Positions 46,079 through 56,540 of a stretch of 64,000 nt of DNA are shown here, one piece after another. The notes below the pieces were generated by a model. The model did no database searches. It was not told the origin of the DNA and saw only the letters and a program-made list of their open reading frames with translations. Positions within the stretch are counted from its first letter, which is position 1. Every line of letters starts with the position of its first letter. The position numbers were made by a program, and so were the translations under genes. The DNA is from Toxoplasma gondii ME49 (taxonomy: Eukaryota; Apicomplexa; Conoidasida; Eucoccidiorida; Sarcocystidae): the NCBI RefSeq assembly GCF_000006565.2, contig NC_031477.1, positions 2,388,043 through 2,452,042 on the forward strand, read 5' to 3'.

Positions 46079-49000
46079 ATGAATTTCAGAGCTACGTGCA
46101 CGCCAACTGCGGCCAGTCCGCCGAGAAAGGGCCCCAGCGCTTGGAGTGGTCTCCAGCAGCTTCGCTCGCTTGCCTCACTGCGGGACCGACAAGCGCGCAC
46201 GCAAGGCAACCTCAGGAAGGCGAGGCAGAAAAGTCGAGATTCGCGGAAATGGACGCTTTTTCGACGCCGAACGCGGATGATACCAGCACCTTTTGCCGCC
46301 GTTGAGGCAGAAGACGGGATAGATGCTGTGGCACATTTCCGGTGGAGGTACGCGGGAACTGCGACGCCTTTGACTGGCAAGTTTGGCTCTGCACATGACC
46401 AGACAATCGAGGAGCGTCTTGTCAGTTCTACCGAGTTAAACCCAGAAATCAACGAATTCTCGACGAAATTCGCGCTTTATTCCGATAGAAGCTTGCCGTG
46501 GTGCCTTCCAATGGTGGACCAACCTTTCTCAGCGCCGGCATTCAGAACGATGCATGCTAGGAAAATCTTCAAACACGAACGGGAGGCGGTTCAACCCCGC
46601 ACTTCCTCTTGCTGCTGGGTTCCTCGGCCGTCAGTGCCCGATTCTGGTGCGCGTTATTTCTTTGGCGTGCCATCATCCTTACGCGTTCCGGCGCCGTGTA
46701 TTCCTTCTACGTTCGCCGTCCATCAAGCCTCTTCAGGGAGCTTCGCGACTTCACCTCATGCGGTCTTCAACAGGGAACACCGTACAGTGGCATCTTCGTC
46801 GCGAGCTCAGCTGCTTCAAGGAGATCAGTCAGATCCCCCTCACCCTTCCACGTTTCGGTCGGAAAAGCCCCCGTTCCCTTCCGACTCCAAAGGAGCTTAT
46901 TTTCGCGGGGGTTCGCCTTCGTTTCAGCGCGTGGCGTTCTGTGCGCCTACCAGCAAAGGCGATTGGGGCAGTGAAGCGGGGCGGGGAGCTAACGAAAATT
47001 TGCGCCTCTGGAAGGGCGTCCACGCATGCACCGTCGAGCTGCGTCAGGCGCTCTTGAGTCGGCGTACGTTCAACAGGAGCGGGCCGCGGAGTGATCGAGT
47101 GTACAAGCAGTCGGAGAGAACCACTAGCCTGGACCACCGGTATGTCGTTCCAAGTGCGCATCATGGCCTGACTTCTTCTGTTCGATCGGGGGACTCGCGA
47201 CGCCACGAGGCAGCCTCTCAGATGAGACCTCGCGAGGACAAGAAAATGGCTTCCCCTGCGGCCTTTCAGGGTCAGACTTCAGAGCCAAAGATAGAAGGCG
47301 AACAGGGGCACCCAAGCCAGGGCGGCGTCGGGGAGGCCGAAAGTCAGTTGCTGTCCCGGCTGGCTCAGAGTGCTCATCACATGCCCACGAGAGACGTTGT
47401 TTTCGTCCTGACTCATGTGCACAAGTTGGTGTTCCCCTGCGCTCATGCATGCGGCTTCACGGACCCGATTCTAGCAGTGTATACAGCGGCCGCTCAAGCG
47501 CTTCGCGGTCGCCTAGGCGGCTTGTCTTCCTTGGAATGGAAAGATGTTCTCGTCCCTATAGTTGGTCTTCTACTCGAACACTCGCCGCGGGCTCCCGCGC
47601 TTCCGCAACTCGCTCCACGGCACGATTCGTTCCCTTCTTCTTCACCGCTTGGTTCCTCGCCTTCGGCTGCTTCTCGGGAGCCGTCCAGTATCCAGAGTCA
47701 CTGCGGGGGAAGGGAACTCGGGTCTCCAGAGGCGCTTTCGGTTGGTCTCAGTGCAGTGCGTGACGGGACCCGTGAGCCAACACTGGCGTCTCGTCTCAAT
47801 GGTTCCTCCTCTTTTCCGCCCCTGCCGGGCATTTTCGATTCGCTCTTAAAAGATGTGTGCGCTCGCATCACGCGCTACGCACCTTCTCTTCCGCCCCACC
47901 TTCTTCTCTTCTTTTTCAACGCGTACGCGCGCCTGGGAGTCTTCCCCCCGCCCCTAGTGCTGGCCACAGCGAAGGCCGTTGAAGACCGCATCGAGACACT
48001 GTCGCCTCAGGATCTCTCCATGGCCGTGACGACTTTCGCTCTTGCTCAGAGACACAGGAAAGAGTCCCGGCACAGAACAGTGGCTGCGAATGAAACGAGG
48101 GGAATTAGGGAAACGAGGGAAAAGGGCACTCGTGCAAACTCAGGGAGAGCGACGGACTGTGAGCGATCTAGCAATGGGGACAACATCACCGGTGACTCGT
48201 CAACCCCGCTGCCACAAAAGAAGACCTTTCGACCTCCACTGTTCTGTGAGTCTCTTCACGACGCCTCTGCTTCCACTGTCTCCGTCGCCGCCTCTGCTCC
48301 TTTGCCTGTCTGTCAACCATCGTCCGCTGGTGTCTCCTCGGGGTCTCCGCATCTCCCATTCGGCTCCTCTCGCGATAGCGAAGGCGTGTCGTGGGTCGGC
48401 TCACGCATTCCTGATGTCTCCCCGATTTTCTACCGGCTCCTGTCGCATCTGGTGGCTTCGCCGTCTCTGCGGCAGCAGCTGCCTCTCTCGAGTGCGGTCC
48501 AGATCCTCTCTGCATGTGCGCGGTTTCCTCTGGAGATGAGACACATGGAGGGACGTCGGGCCGCATGCGCAGCGAGGCCAAAAAGGCGGGAGGACAGCTT
48601 GATCCCGCGGCCCTGCGCGAGTGAGCCGCCGTCACTAGCTGACGACGTCAATGGCGAAGGCGAGCAAGTGGGCAAGCCCAAGGACCTGAGAGACGAGGAA
48701 CACAACGCTCGCGACCCGTTTTCCTCTCCTCGACTTCCCGCTTCTTCTCCTCCTTCTTCGTCTCCGTTTTCGTTCGGCCGCGAATGTTCTTCCGCTCCGC
48801 CTGCCGGTGAAGCAGGCGTGCTGGCCTCTGTCTTCCACAGCGTTTTTGCGGATGTTCTCATGCTCTCTGCGTTCGAGAGCTGGACCCCTCAGCTTGTGGC
48901 GAGCGCCATGAATGCCTTCACGAGTTGCAAAAGTCTACCTGCTTCTCGACGCCACGAGGCGCTCGTCCTGCTTCTCCACCGTCTGTTATTCACAGTCCGC

Positions 49001-50863
49001 GTGCGTCAGACAGAAGTAGCGAGAAGGGGGGAAGCATGTGCAGTCGCGGACATGCGAACGATCGATCCAGTGGAGAAGGCTGGGAGTGCAGGAGACTCCA
49101 GAGAGAAGCCGAGTGAACGGGCGAACGCGTCGCTGGGATACAAACACGATGCTCGGGGCCCTCCGGGAGACGACTGGAGGGTGTTGGATGAAGCCTTCAG
49201 CGACGAAAAGATCGTCGTGAGTTTTTCCCTGGCTCTGCATGCGCTGGGCAAGGAAAATGTCCGCCTGCCTGCCCCCGTCTTGGCGGAGGTCATGCAGAGC
49301 ATGGCCTGGATCCTCAGACACTGCTCTCGTGCCGCGTTTGCAGCTGGGTTGCCGAACGAGGCTCAAGTTTCCTCTTGGAATTCTGAGTCGAGGCGATCGC
49401 CAAGCGTTTTCAGCGCCTTCTCTCAAGATGGCGACGGCGGTAGGGGAGCGGTGGGGCGTGGAAAACAGAGCTTGCAGAAGTTCGAAAAAACGTCGAGTGT
49501 TCCCCTTTCGCGAGAGTGGGCAGTGATGGCGTGGGGGCTTGCGAAACTCCTCAGCTACGCAAAGGTGAGTAAGACACCTGTGGCGTGTGCACGAGGATAT
49601 CCTGAAGCGTCGCGTTCAGGCTGCGAAGGAACCGCGAGGCCTCTTGACACCTCGGAGGTGGAAGCTGGCTGGGCGGAGCACTGCGAGAACGTGTTTCGGC
49701 CGCTCTTCCTCCTGGTTCCTTCTCTGCTTTTGGAGCAACGGAATCCGGACTTCATTGCTGTCTCTCAGCTCGCGGACGCCGTAAGGCGCGTGCTGCTTCT
49801 CGATGCAGAGAAGTCCAAGCGACTCGACTGCACGTTGTCTCCGAGACAGGAGGTAGCTTCTCCCGATTGTAAAGAAGGCGCACAATCTCAAGGGATGCGC
49901 CACAGCCCCTCTAGGCACACACCCCAGCCTCTAGAGAGCGATTCGTCCTGTTCGGCAACTGCCCAGACTGTCACTGTCAAAGGGCTGGAAGGGGCTTTGT
50001 GTGAGCGAGCCAGCGTTGCCAACCCCGACGGTGGAAGCTCTAGCGGCTTTGCTGATCGAGGAGAGTCTTCGGTTTCAGGTGCAGGCGGTCCGGGCGCATG
50101 TGGCGGTAGTGGCGATGCATGCGGTTCGACCGCTGAATTCGACAGGAGCCCGCAGCAGCGCGAGACAAGTGGAACTGTAGAGCGTTCGGATTCGGAGGCT
50201 TTGTCGCGCAACGAACCGTCTACCAGCCACACGTCTGTGGACACGGGAAGTTTAGGAAGTCTCAGATCGATGGAGGAAAACCCTCACGACCGCTCTCCGT
50301 ACTTGTGGGAGCAGCGCCTGATGAAACCAGAAGAACTGACTTTCCTTCTGCGCTTCGTCGCAGGGTACTTGTTTCGGTGGGCCGATATCTGCAAGCCCCA
50401 CCAGCTCCTCCAGACTTCTTGGCTGTACATACAGCTCAACTTGTTGCACACGCTCCAGGTCGAGATCCCGAAGAGTGTGGCGAACGCCCCCGCTCTTGCC
50501 TGTTCTGCCTGGAGCAAGGAACGGGTTGACCACTCTCGGGACTGCGAGAGGAGAACCCCTTTGCCTTTCCACATGCGTGCTGCAGATACACCAGAATGTG
50601 AAGGCGGGGCGAGAGACGCGCCGCGTCCTGCGCATTCAGTCCCGAACTTGTCAGCCGTTGAGTTCATGGGATGCGTCTTGGATCGCCTGCGAGAGTCCGA
50701 GGATACGCTAGACGAGGGAAACTCTTACTTTCTTCAGCAGCTGCTGCGCGTGTACGTGCTAAAGTATCCAGCGATCATGAAACGCCATCCGAAACGCGTG
50801 AGAAAGTTCGTAAAAAGGCGCCTCGGAGACACGCTAGACAAGGGAGCGGACTCTTTATCCTAA
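46079..50863 (+). CDS. Giant helical-repeat protein, 1,594 residues, probable organellar RNA-binding type
   Basis: A continuous 1,594-codon frame. The N-terminus is rich in Arg and Ser with few acidic residues (MNFRATCTPTAASPPRKG onward, RKARQKSRDSRKW), compatible with organelle import. Amphipathic helical pairs separated by low-complexity spacers recur at residues about 434-502 (VVFVLTHVHKLVF), 602-660 (LLLFFFNAYARLGVFPPPLV and LSPQDLSMAVTTFALAQRH), 784-820, 921-970 (LVASAMNAFTSCKSLP), 1044-1096, 1142-1161, 1204-1245 and 1414-1467. Repeats of the form 'L s . . l a . . . . a f a' occur in the octo- and heptatricopeptide (OPR/HPR) proteins that are common in apicomplexans and act on organellar RNA. 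A RAP domain, often at the C-terminus of that class, was not seen; the protein ends in a basic helix, MKRHPKRVRKFVKRRLG. A GTGAGT word at 49565 could be a donor, but the frame stays open through it. Confidence 0.6.
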   Translation: MNFRATCTPTAASPPRKGPSAWSGLQQLRSLASLRDRQARTQGNLRKARQKSRDSRKWTLFRRRTRMIPAPFAAVEAEDGIDAVAHFRWRYAGTATPLTGKFGSAHDQTIEERLVSSTELNPEINEFSTKFALYSDRSLPWCLPMVDQPFSAPAFRTMHARKIFKHEREAVQPRTSSCCWVPRPSVPDSGARYFFGVPSSLRVPAPCIPSTFAVHQASSGSFATSPHAVFNREHRTVASSSRAQLLQGDQSDPPHPSTFRSEKPPFPSDSKGAYFRGGSPSFQRVAFCAPTSKGDWGSEAGRGANENLRLWKGVHACTVELRQALLSRRTFNRSGPRSDRVYKQSERTTSLDHRYVVPSAHHGLTSSVRSGDSRRHEAASQMRPREDKKMASPAAFQGQTSEPKIEGEQGHPSQGGVGEAESQLLSRLAQSAHHMPTRDVVFVLTHVHKLVFPCAHACGFTDPILAVYTAAAQALRGRLGGLSSLEWKDVLVPIVGLLLEHSPRAPALPQLAPRHDSFPSSSPLGSSPSAASREPSSIQSHCGGRELGSPEALSVGLSAVRDGTREPTLASRLNGSSSFPPLPGIFDSLLKDVCARITRYAPSLPPHLLLFFFNAYARLGVFPPPLVLATAKAVEDRIETLSPQDLSMAVTTFALAQRHRKESRHRTVAANETRGIRETREKGTRANSGRATDCERSSNGDNITGDSSTPLPQKKTFRPPLFCESLHDASASTVSVAASAPLPVCQPSSAGVSSGSPHLPFGSSRDSEGVSWVGSRIPDVSPIFYRLLSHLVASPSLRQQLPLSSAVQILSACARFPLEMRHMEGRRAACAARPKRREDSLIPRPCASEPPSLADDVNGEGEQVGKPKDLRDEEHNARDPFSSPRLPASSPPSSSPFSFGRECSSAPPAGEAGVLASVFHSVFADVLMLSAFESWTPQLVASAMNAFTSCKSLPASRRHEALVLLLHRLLFTVRVRQTEVARRGEACAVADMRTIDPVEKAGSAGDSREKPSERANASLGYKHDARGPPGDDWRVLDEAFSDEKIVVSFSLALHALGKENVRLPAPVLAEVMQSMAWILRHCSRAAFAAGLPNEAQVSSWNSESRRSPSVFSAFSQDGDGGRGAVGRGKQSLQKFEKTSSVPLSREWAVMAWGLAKLLSYAKVSKTPVACARGYPEASRSGCEGTARPLDTSEVEAGWAEHCENVFRPLFLLVPSLLLEQRNPDFIAVSQLADAVRRVLLLDAEKSKRLDCTLSPRQEVASPDCKEGAQSQGMRHSPSRHTPQPLESDSSCSATAQTVTVKGLEGALCERASVANPDGGSSSGFADRGESSVSGAGGPGACGGSGDACGSTAEFDRSPQQRETSGTVERSDSEALSRNEPSTSHTSVDTGSLGSLRSMEENPHDRSPYLWEQRLMKPEELTFLLRFVAGYLFRWADICKPHQLLQTSWLYIQLNLLHTLQVEIPKSVANAPALACSAWSKERVDHSRDCERRTPLPFHMRAADTPECEGGARDAPRPAHSVPNLSAVEFMGCVLDRLRESEDTLDEGNSYFLQQLLRVYVLKYPAIMKRHPKRVRKFVKRRLGDTLDKGADSLS

Positions 50864-51896
50864 GCCACTCTTGCACATGCAGCCGTTGGAACCCCTCAGC
50901 TGGCCAGGCCGCCAGTTGAGTGCCGGTTGGGCATCAGACCTGTCTCTCCTCATGCAGTGTGAACAGCAGAAAATCGTGTTTTTCGATACAAAAGAAAGTG
51001 TGTATCTGGAGTGCATGCTGCACTCGCGCACGCGTCCAAATTCTGCTCTCGAGGTTCTCGTGATGAACTAGTGGTGAGGCGTTGTACGTGGAACTGGCGA
51101 TGCAAGCGTTGTTTCTGAGGTAGGCGTAGTTATGAGCCTTTTCTCGGGAGTAGACTCTACGAATTGGCCTCCGGGTTTACGTCTCGGCTTGGGTTTTTCC
51201 GTGGATGGCAAGCATATCCGTGTCTTACGTTAGAGCTTCGCCGCGCGTCTACGCTTACTCGAACATTTCGTCTCTGCTAAGAAAAGACACGGGATAGATC
51301 CGACTGCTAAGTGATCCTTTGCCTTCAATCGAACGGAGGGTAGAACAACCTACAATGCTGCTGAAAGTGGCAGTTTCTCAGGTGTCAGAGATGATTACTC
51401 CCAGGACGATGGTACTGATCAGACTAGCATCTGAGTAGTTTTCTCTCGCTGTTAATACGAGTGATAACAGTAATCCATATATTTTGCCTAGAACGAAAAC
51501 AGTCTAGGATTGCTCATCCATCCGTCACGTCACCAATCCACTCCGCCAGCTTCCAGCCAGAGTGACGAAGTGTACTGCGTTCTGTTTAACAAAGCGAGAC
51601 GAACCGAGGGACACAAAAGAACGGTATATTCACAGACTCTTCGCCCACAACTTTGTCGAGTGTTTCAGCCTGCGTGTGCCCAGCGGCTTCGAAAAAATGG
51701 ATGCATCCGCCTCCACATTTTGAGGTGAAGAAGTAAGGAGCAGTAGAGCTCGCGAGCTGTAGAAGTTGTACCAGACACGAAAGAAAAACGAAGTTCCCGT
51801 CTGTGGGTCTGCGCTGGTCGCGTGTCGACCCGAGTGGCCAGATCCGTGCAGTGTCCTGACAGCTCAAGTAAGGAAATGGCCCGAACCCGCTTTCCT
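50864..51896. other. Convergent 3' flanks; no gene seen
   Basis: Between the stop of the helical-repeat gene and the stop of the Nep1 gene. Only short unsupported frames. Confidence 0.5.
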
Positions 51897-53783
51897 TCAA
51901 CTGGGCGGCGCACTCGGCAAAAGCGACTGCACCTCGTAGATCAGCCTGTCACACCTGACCGCAGCGGACATGGGGAAATTGGAAATGCTTATGACAACGG
52001 GCGTGCATGCATCCCGCGTTATGTCCACCTCGGCCGTCGGCTCCGTTTGCCCCTGCACAGCCTCATCCCCAGCAGGCTCGCGCCCTTTCATTTCGGCTGT
52101 TCCATTCAACAGGCTGCCTGTGGTTCTGGGGCGCACTAGACACCTCGGTATCGCCGCCGCGTCGAGGTACGGACAAGCAGAAATCATAAAGACGAGGTTT
52201 GCTTCCTCCCGAAGTTCTGTCATCATCCGGCGCAAGACTACCTTGGGCGCGTGGCGCGAAGCAGACAAGCAAATGGGTCTGCAGACAGAGAAAACCCAGA
52301 AAATCAACACGAGTGGCCAGCTCGCAATTAAAGTGAATCTCTTCTCGTTCACGCCCCGAGACGACACAAAAGCTTTCTGCAACTCATTCCCACCTCCAGA
52401 GATTTCCTAGGATAGTCAGACTCTCGCTTTCTACACATCACTCCCTCCCACTCAAGCAGGACTCAACAGCTCCACACTGAGGCTGCCTCACTGAAAGTCA
52501 GTGAGTGCATGCAAGCCACAGCTGTCCAAAACAATGAAAGAGACCTTCCGACCCCCCCTCCTCCCAACCCGACAGACGCGTGTTCAATATGCTTCTGTAT
52601 GGAGTCAACGTCTTACGAATCCCCGAACCCTTCGCTCTCCAACTCACCTGTAGTTGTCCGGCAGATGCCTCCAGAAGGGAGGCTGAAGCACTTCGATGAG
52701 GGTCTCTTCTTCCTCCTCGTCGCGGTCATCCGCCTCGCTTTCTCGGTCAGAAGCAGCGCCCTCCGTCTGGACCCTCTCCTGAGAAGCCCAGCCGTGGCGG
52801 CGGTTTCTCTCGGACCGCGCCGTGGGAGTCCCGCGCAGCTTCCCCGTGGGAGAGGACAGTGCCATCGTCGCAACTTTCTTGAAAACTTTGAAGTTTCGCG
52901 GGACGCGAAACGAAGGGGAGACGCGAAGCAGCTTGCCGTCCATGGTGTGGAGAAGTAGCTCGAAGTTCATGTTCCCTGGCTGAGCTGACAACGGTTTTCC
53001 CGCGCCCGGCTGGCCTTTCCAAGCTTCGCCTGACGCAGTTGTGAACGCCGAGGCGGCGGCGTCGGTATTCTTGCCGGCAAAGTGTGGAATGCCAGTGCGG
53101 AGCTGAGAGACCACTATGGAGTCGAGGATGTTCAACAGACACTGATGGACGACGTCAGAGCGCATGCACGCTTCCACAAGAAGACGACGGTCTTCCGCTA
53201 CTGCAGCTGCCCTGGCCCCCGCCGCCTCAGTTGCTGCCGCCATGCCTCGGTTCGGCACTGCTGCTGCATCAGCGAGATCGCTCGAACTCTCGAGGAAGGG
53301 ATCATGCAACTGGCGAAGCTGTGACTGGATCTTGTCGAGGAAAGGAAATGCAAAGTTGTCAGTTGACGAAGAAGAGGGTCGACCCGCCAAAAGGTACCGA
53401 TGGTCGTCCATGTTCAAAAGGCCCGCCGTTGAGGAATGCCTCTTGTCCCGGAAAAGGTACAAGGGACAGTGCGTCAGAACGATGCAGCAGTTGGTCGAAT
53501 GCGCCAGCGACTTACTTTTTGCTGCTCGTCGGTGACCAGGGCTACTTCGACCCTCCCGCGGCGACGCTGTACTCGCCTGTTCGGCAGCATGTGCCTCGGC
53601 CCCTCCCTCCCGCTGCCGCCGAACCTTCTTCTTCATTCGAGATTCTGACAATGACTGAAAAAGTGAATGCGGGGCCGCTTCAGAGGACTGTCTAGCAGCA
53701 AAAAATGCCGTATTCTCCTCAGTATTGCCTCTTGCGGCTGCTGCCGCTGCATGGTGCACGGACCGCTTTTTTTTCGGTTGCAT
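51897..53783 (-). CDS. Nep1/Emg1 18S rRNA pseudouridine N1-methyltransferase
   Basis: Two minus-strand exons: 53783-52648 and 52278-51897, phase 2 at the junction, 505 residues. Nep1 family blocks occur in order: CIVLTHCPLYLF with GLLNMDDHRYLLAG (usual VVLE.A.LE and LLN.DDH), MRSDVVHQCLLNILDS (usual RPDIVHQCLL.LLDS), GKLLRVSPSFRVPRNFKVFK (usual VNPHVRIPRTFKRF), LIEVLQPPFWRHLPDNYR (usual L.VIKNPV..HLP), then across the intron PICLSASRHAPKVV, EEANLVFMISA and a C-terminal VVISISNFPMSAAVRCDRL that matches the conserved SISN.PLSAA helix. Nep1 is a SPOUT-fold SAM enzyme that methylates a pseudouridine in helix 35 of 18S rRNA and is also needed for 40S assembly. The protein is about twice the usual length, with a roughly 100-residue N-terminal extension, an acidic insert (EADDRDEEEEE) and a 45-residue insert before the last helix. 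The usual Pro-Leu after LLDS is Ile-Val here. Confidence 0.9.
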
Positions 53784-55217
53784 GTTAGGGCAGCCTTAGA
53801 GAGTGACGGCACGGATATAAATCTACAGTAGCCTACTGCCTTTCGCGCATAAAAGTGTCAACAACCACAACATAAAGAGTCAAGGTATGCATTTGCTTGC
53901 TTGAAACCTTCAGACACTTTCCAGGCAGTTTTGCCCAAGGTGCCGGGTTATCGGGAAAAGTCACACCGCAGCGGCTGGCGAAAACTGCGTGTGCCAGCCC
54001 CACTGTGGCGCGAATTGACGCTGCACAGGATGCCAGACTCTATAAAAACTGTAACATGTTTTTTGCGCCAGAAAACACCTACTTCTGTCTCGATGATCGA
54101 GTCCGGCAAGTGGCAGGCTCTGTCTCCTCCTAACAAAGTACAGACGCGCAGGTGTTTGTCCATATTTAGCAAGGATCCGGACTTGAGCGACTGCAGTAGA
54201 TCAGTTTCAGGCGCAGGTAGCAGTGCGTTGGGGACCAACGTGGACGACACAGATTTCGTCGTCCGTAGACCATGGCTATCCGAAGGAGCTGATATGATGC
54301 AACCTATCAAATTAAAGCTGTTGACCCGACCTCGTCTCGTGACAAATGTCTTGGTAGTCTTGCGCCTGGCGCGGCCCTTCTTGAGTTCTTCGGCCTGGGA
54401 CAACATGCAGCGCTATCCCTTCCCAGCAATCGCTTCGCATAGTAACGAGTGATTATAGTAGGCAGAGGCTGCTGCAACTCCAAGTAGATTCGTACAGCAA
54501 GCTTTCGTTCTGGTTCCTCTGCAGCACTGGAACAACGATGCGGGTGTCGATTACGAGGGTGCCTAATCTCCGATGGAGAATGTCTGCATATGTTACAGAC
54601 GCATGAAGGGACTGACTTGCGAATAAGTGGCATAGGGGGGATTCGCATTGTAGACCGGAACACACCAGAGAGATTGCATAGCTTTTCGCATGTTGCTGGC
54701 TTCCCCCGTTCAGATGGTTTTTATCTGACAGGTGGATAATTTTTTATCTCACAGGTGGAGAATCGTTAGCAATAGCAGCTACACTCTGGCCTAAACGGGA
54801 GTCTTGTGCTGATGCGTGTCCTGCTCAAAAGGGACACGTCTGTCAAAGCCCGCAACATTTCGCCGAGTTCTGCCAAGCAACTCTTAGTGCTGGCTCTGTT
54901 GTGTTAGTTCGAAGTAGAGGTGTTTAATGAGTGCAGTTGCCTCACAAATCGATTCCCTCTTCACCAATTTAGTTGCTAAAAGACAATAACAGCTGTTCCG
55001 CTCATGCGCCTGTGCACATCAGCCATGCTTCGGCAGTAAAATGCCGTAGAAACTAATATGTTTTCCTGAGTTACTCCTTCTCCACCAGGGAAAAACTTCT
55101 TTCACATTTGGACCGAAAGCAGCTGCTGGGGAGACGTGAACTCTTCCATGGCTGGTTGCGCCTGAGCACTGGTCCCGCGAATGGTACATGCAAACCAGAC
55201 GGCTGAAGAAGGGAAAC
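53784..55217. other. 5' flank of Nep1 with a long open frame on each strand, unassigned
   Basis: From about 53940 to 54452 the plus strand has a long open frame (preceded by CACTTTCCAG, an acceptor-like sequence), and the minus strand is open from 54406 to 53948. Neither has a clear start, a recognised motif or a coherent partner exon. The plus-strand frame contains basic, ribosomal-protein-like text (YREKSHRSGWRKLRV) but is not claimed as a gene. The rest holds nothing recognisable. Confidence 0.3.
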
Positions 55218-56203
55218 TTACAACTGATAGCCTGTCTGGGGTGTGATCTGGAAGTAAGGTATAGGCGGGAGCGCGTACTGCATAGGAGCCACTTGCGCGA
55301 AGTTTGCGAATGCCTGGAAAATGTCAGCTCCACAGATTTGTACGGTGTCTCGAGCAACCACACCCACTCACAGGAGAAACAATTGACTGTCCTGACATCA
55401 CTGGCGCTCCTGCGACAGTAGCAAACGGGACAGTTGGCTGCACAAACTGGGCAGCATCAGCCGGCAACGCCGGAACCATGTTGGCAAATGGACCTCGCGA
55501 TATGTTCTGCTTCCAGTTCTCCAGCACGCGATTCACACTGTTGAAATCGAAACCCTCCGTTTGAGTCGCCATAGCCGATGTGAGAAGTGCCTGATTCTCT
55601 GATGTGACAAGTGAGCTGTGTGCACCACATTAACGGGAGTTGTACTGTCAGTTTCTCTGCGCTCATTGCTGCGTGGGGGTCAGCGGCAGTCGGCAAGGTG
55701 TTCTGCTGATTTAACATGGCAGTGAGCTTCTTGAGAGTCTTCATATTTTCCGGCTTCAAAATCTTTTGTAGCGCCGTCATCTGACGTTAATCTGAATGAT
55801 AGGTGCGCTTATCGTGGGAGACACACAATCGCTGACCCCATGCTTGTATTCGTTGTACTCATCCGTGCTGACTAGGGTAAGCATTCAACGTTTGATGACG
55901 ACTGTCGTACCCTGAACTATCCTACCGACCTTGGGTGAACTGAGGCTCCTCCAAAACGGGAATCTCTATGAAGGTTTATGAGATGAAAGCGTGCGTCCCA
56001 CTCCAACAAACGTTACCTCGAGCACTGTCTGAATGTGCCGGACCCGCCGGAGCTGGCGGCCGTTCCACCTCTGTGTTTTCCAGCAAATTTCTCAAATCAA
56101 CGCTGCGCTCTGTGGTCGTATAGAATCTCGACGCACGCGGAAGGTTTGTGGCTTGCGCGGCAGTCGCAAGAGAGGCAACGACAACGACACCCACTGCTTT
56201 CAT
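55218..56203 (-). CDS. Small secreted coccidian protein built from short exons
   Basis: A minus-strand gene with a clear signal peptide (MKAVGVVVVASLATAAQA, cleavage expected after AQA). Exons: 56203-56017; 55965-55930 and 55871-55837 (both very short, chosen by phase); 55780-55646; 55590-55372; and 55313-55218 (stop TAA), 235 residues. The last four junctions have matching phase 0 and good acceptors (TTTTCCAG before the last exon). The mature protein has a Pro/Glu-rich N-terminal part, a helical block (TALQKILKPENMKTLKKLTA), a second helix (SVNRVLENWKQNI) and a hydrophobic, Pro/Gln/Tyr/Ala-rich C-terminus (APMQYALPPIPYFQITPQTG). No membrane span and no known domain. Secreted proteins of this size are common among dense-granule, microneme and oocyst-wall products of coccidia, but no assignment can be made from sequence alone. 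Exons 2 and 3 are the uncertain part. Confidence 0.6.
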
Positions 56204-56540
56204 TTTTTCCGCACCAACGAAAGATAACGTTCTAAGTCATGAAAAGACACGTGCGACTTCCTGCAAGACTCGAGTCGATATACCTGTTGGGTCTGTAGGT
56301 ACACCTGAGCGACAAAGACACCGAGTTTCGGGTGGGGGAGTTCCTCAACACTTCATGAAACGACGCAGTGTGAAAGTTTCTTATAACGTGTGCATGCATA
56401 GTATCGGCGCATTTTCTTTGCATCCCGCATTCAACCGGCAAATCTCTGGAATATCAACTTAATGGCTGCACTTCTGGGGAGTGTCATTAAGGCATTACAG
56501 GGGAACAAAAACTGATGCGCTGGCACGGGACAAGGTGCTG
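56204..56540. other. Short spacer between the secreted-protein gene and adenylate kinase; nothing seen
   Basis: Contains the promoter region of the secreted-protein gene and the 3' UTR of the adenylate kinase gene, both on the minus strand. No motif was recognised. Confidence 0.5.
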
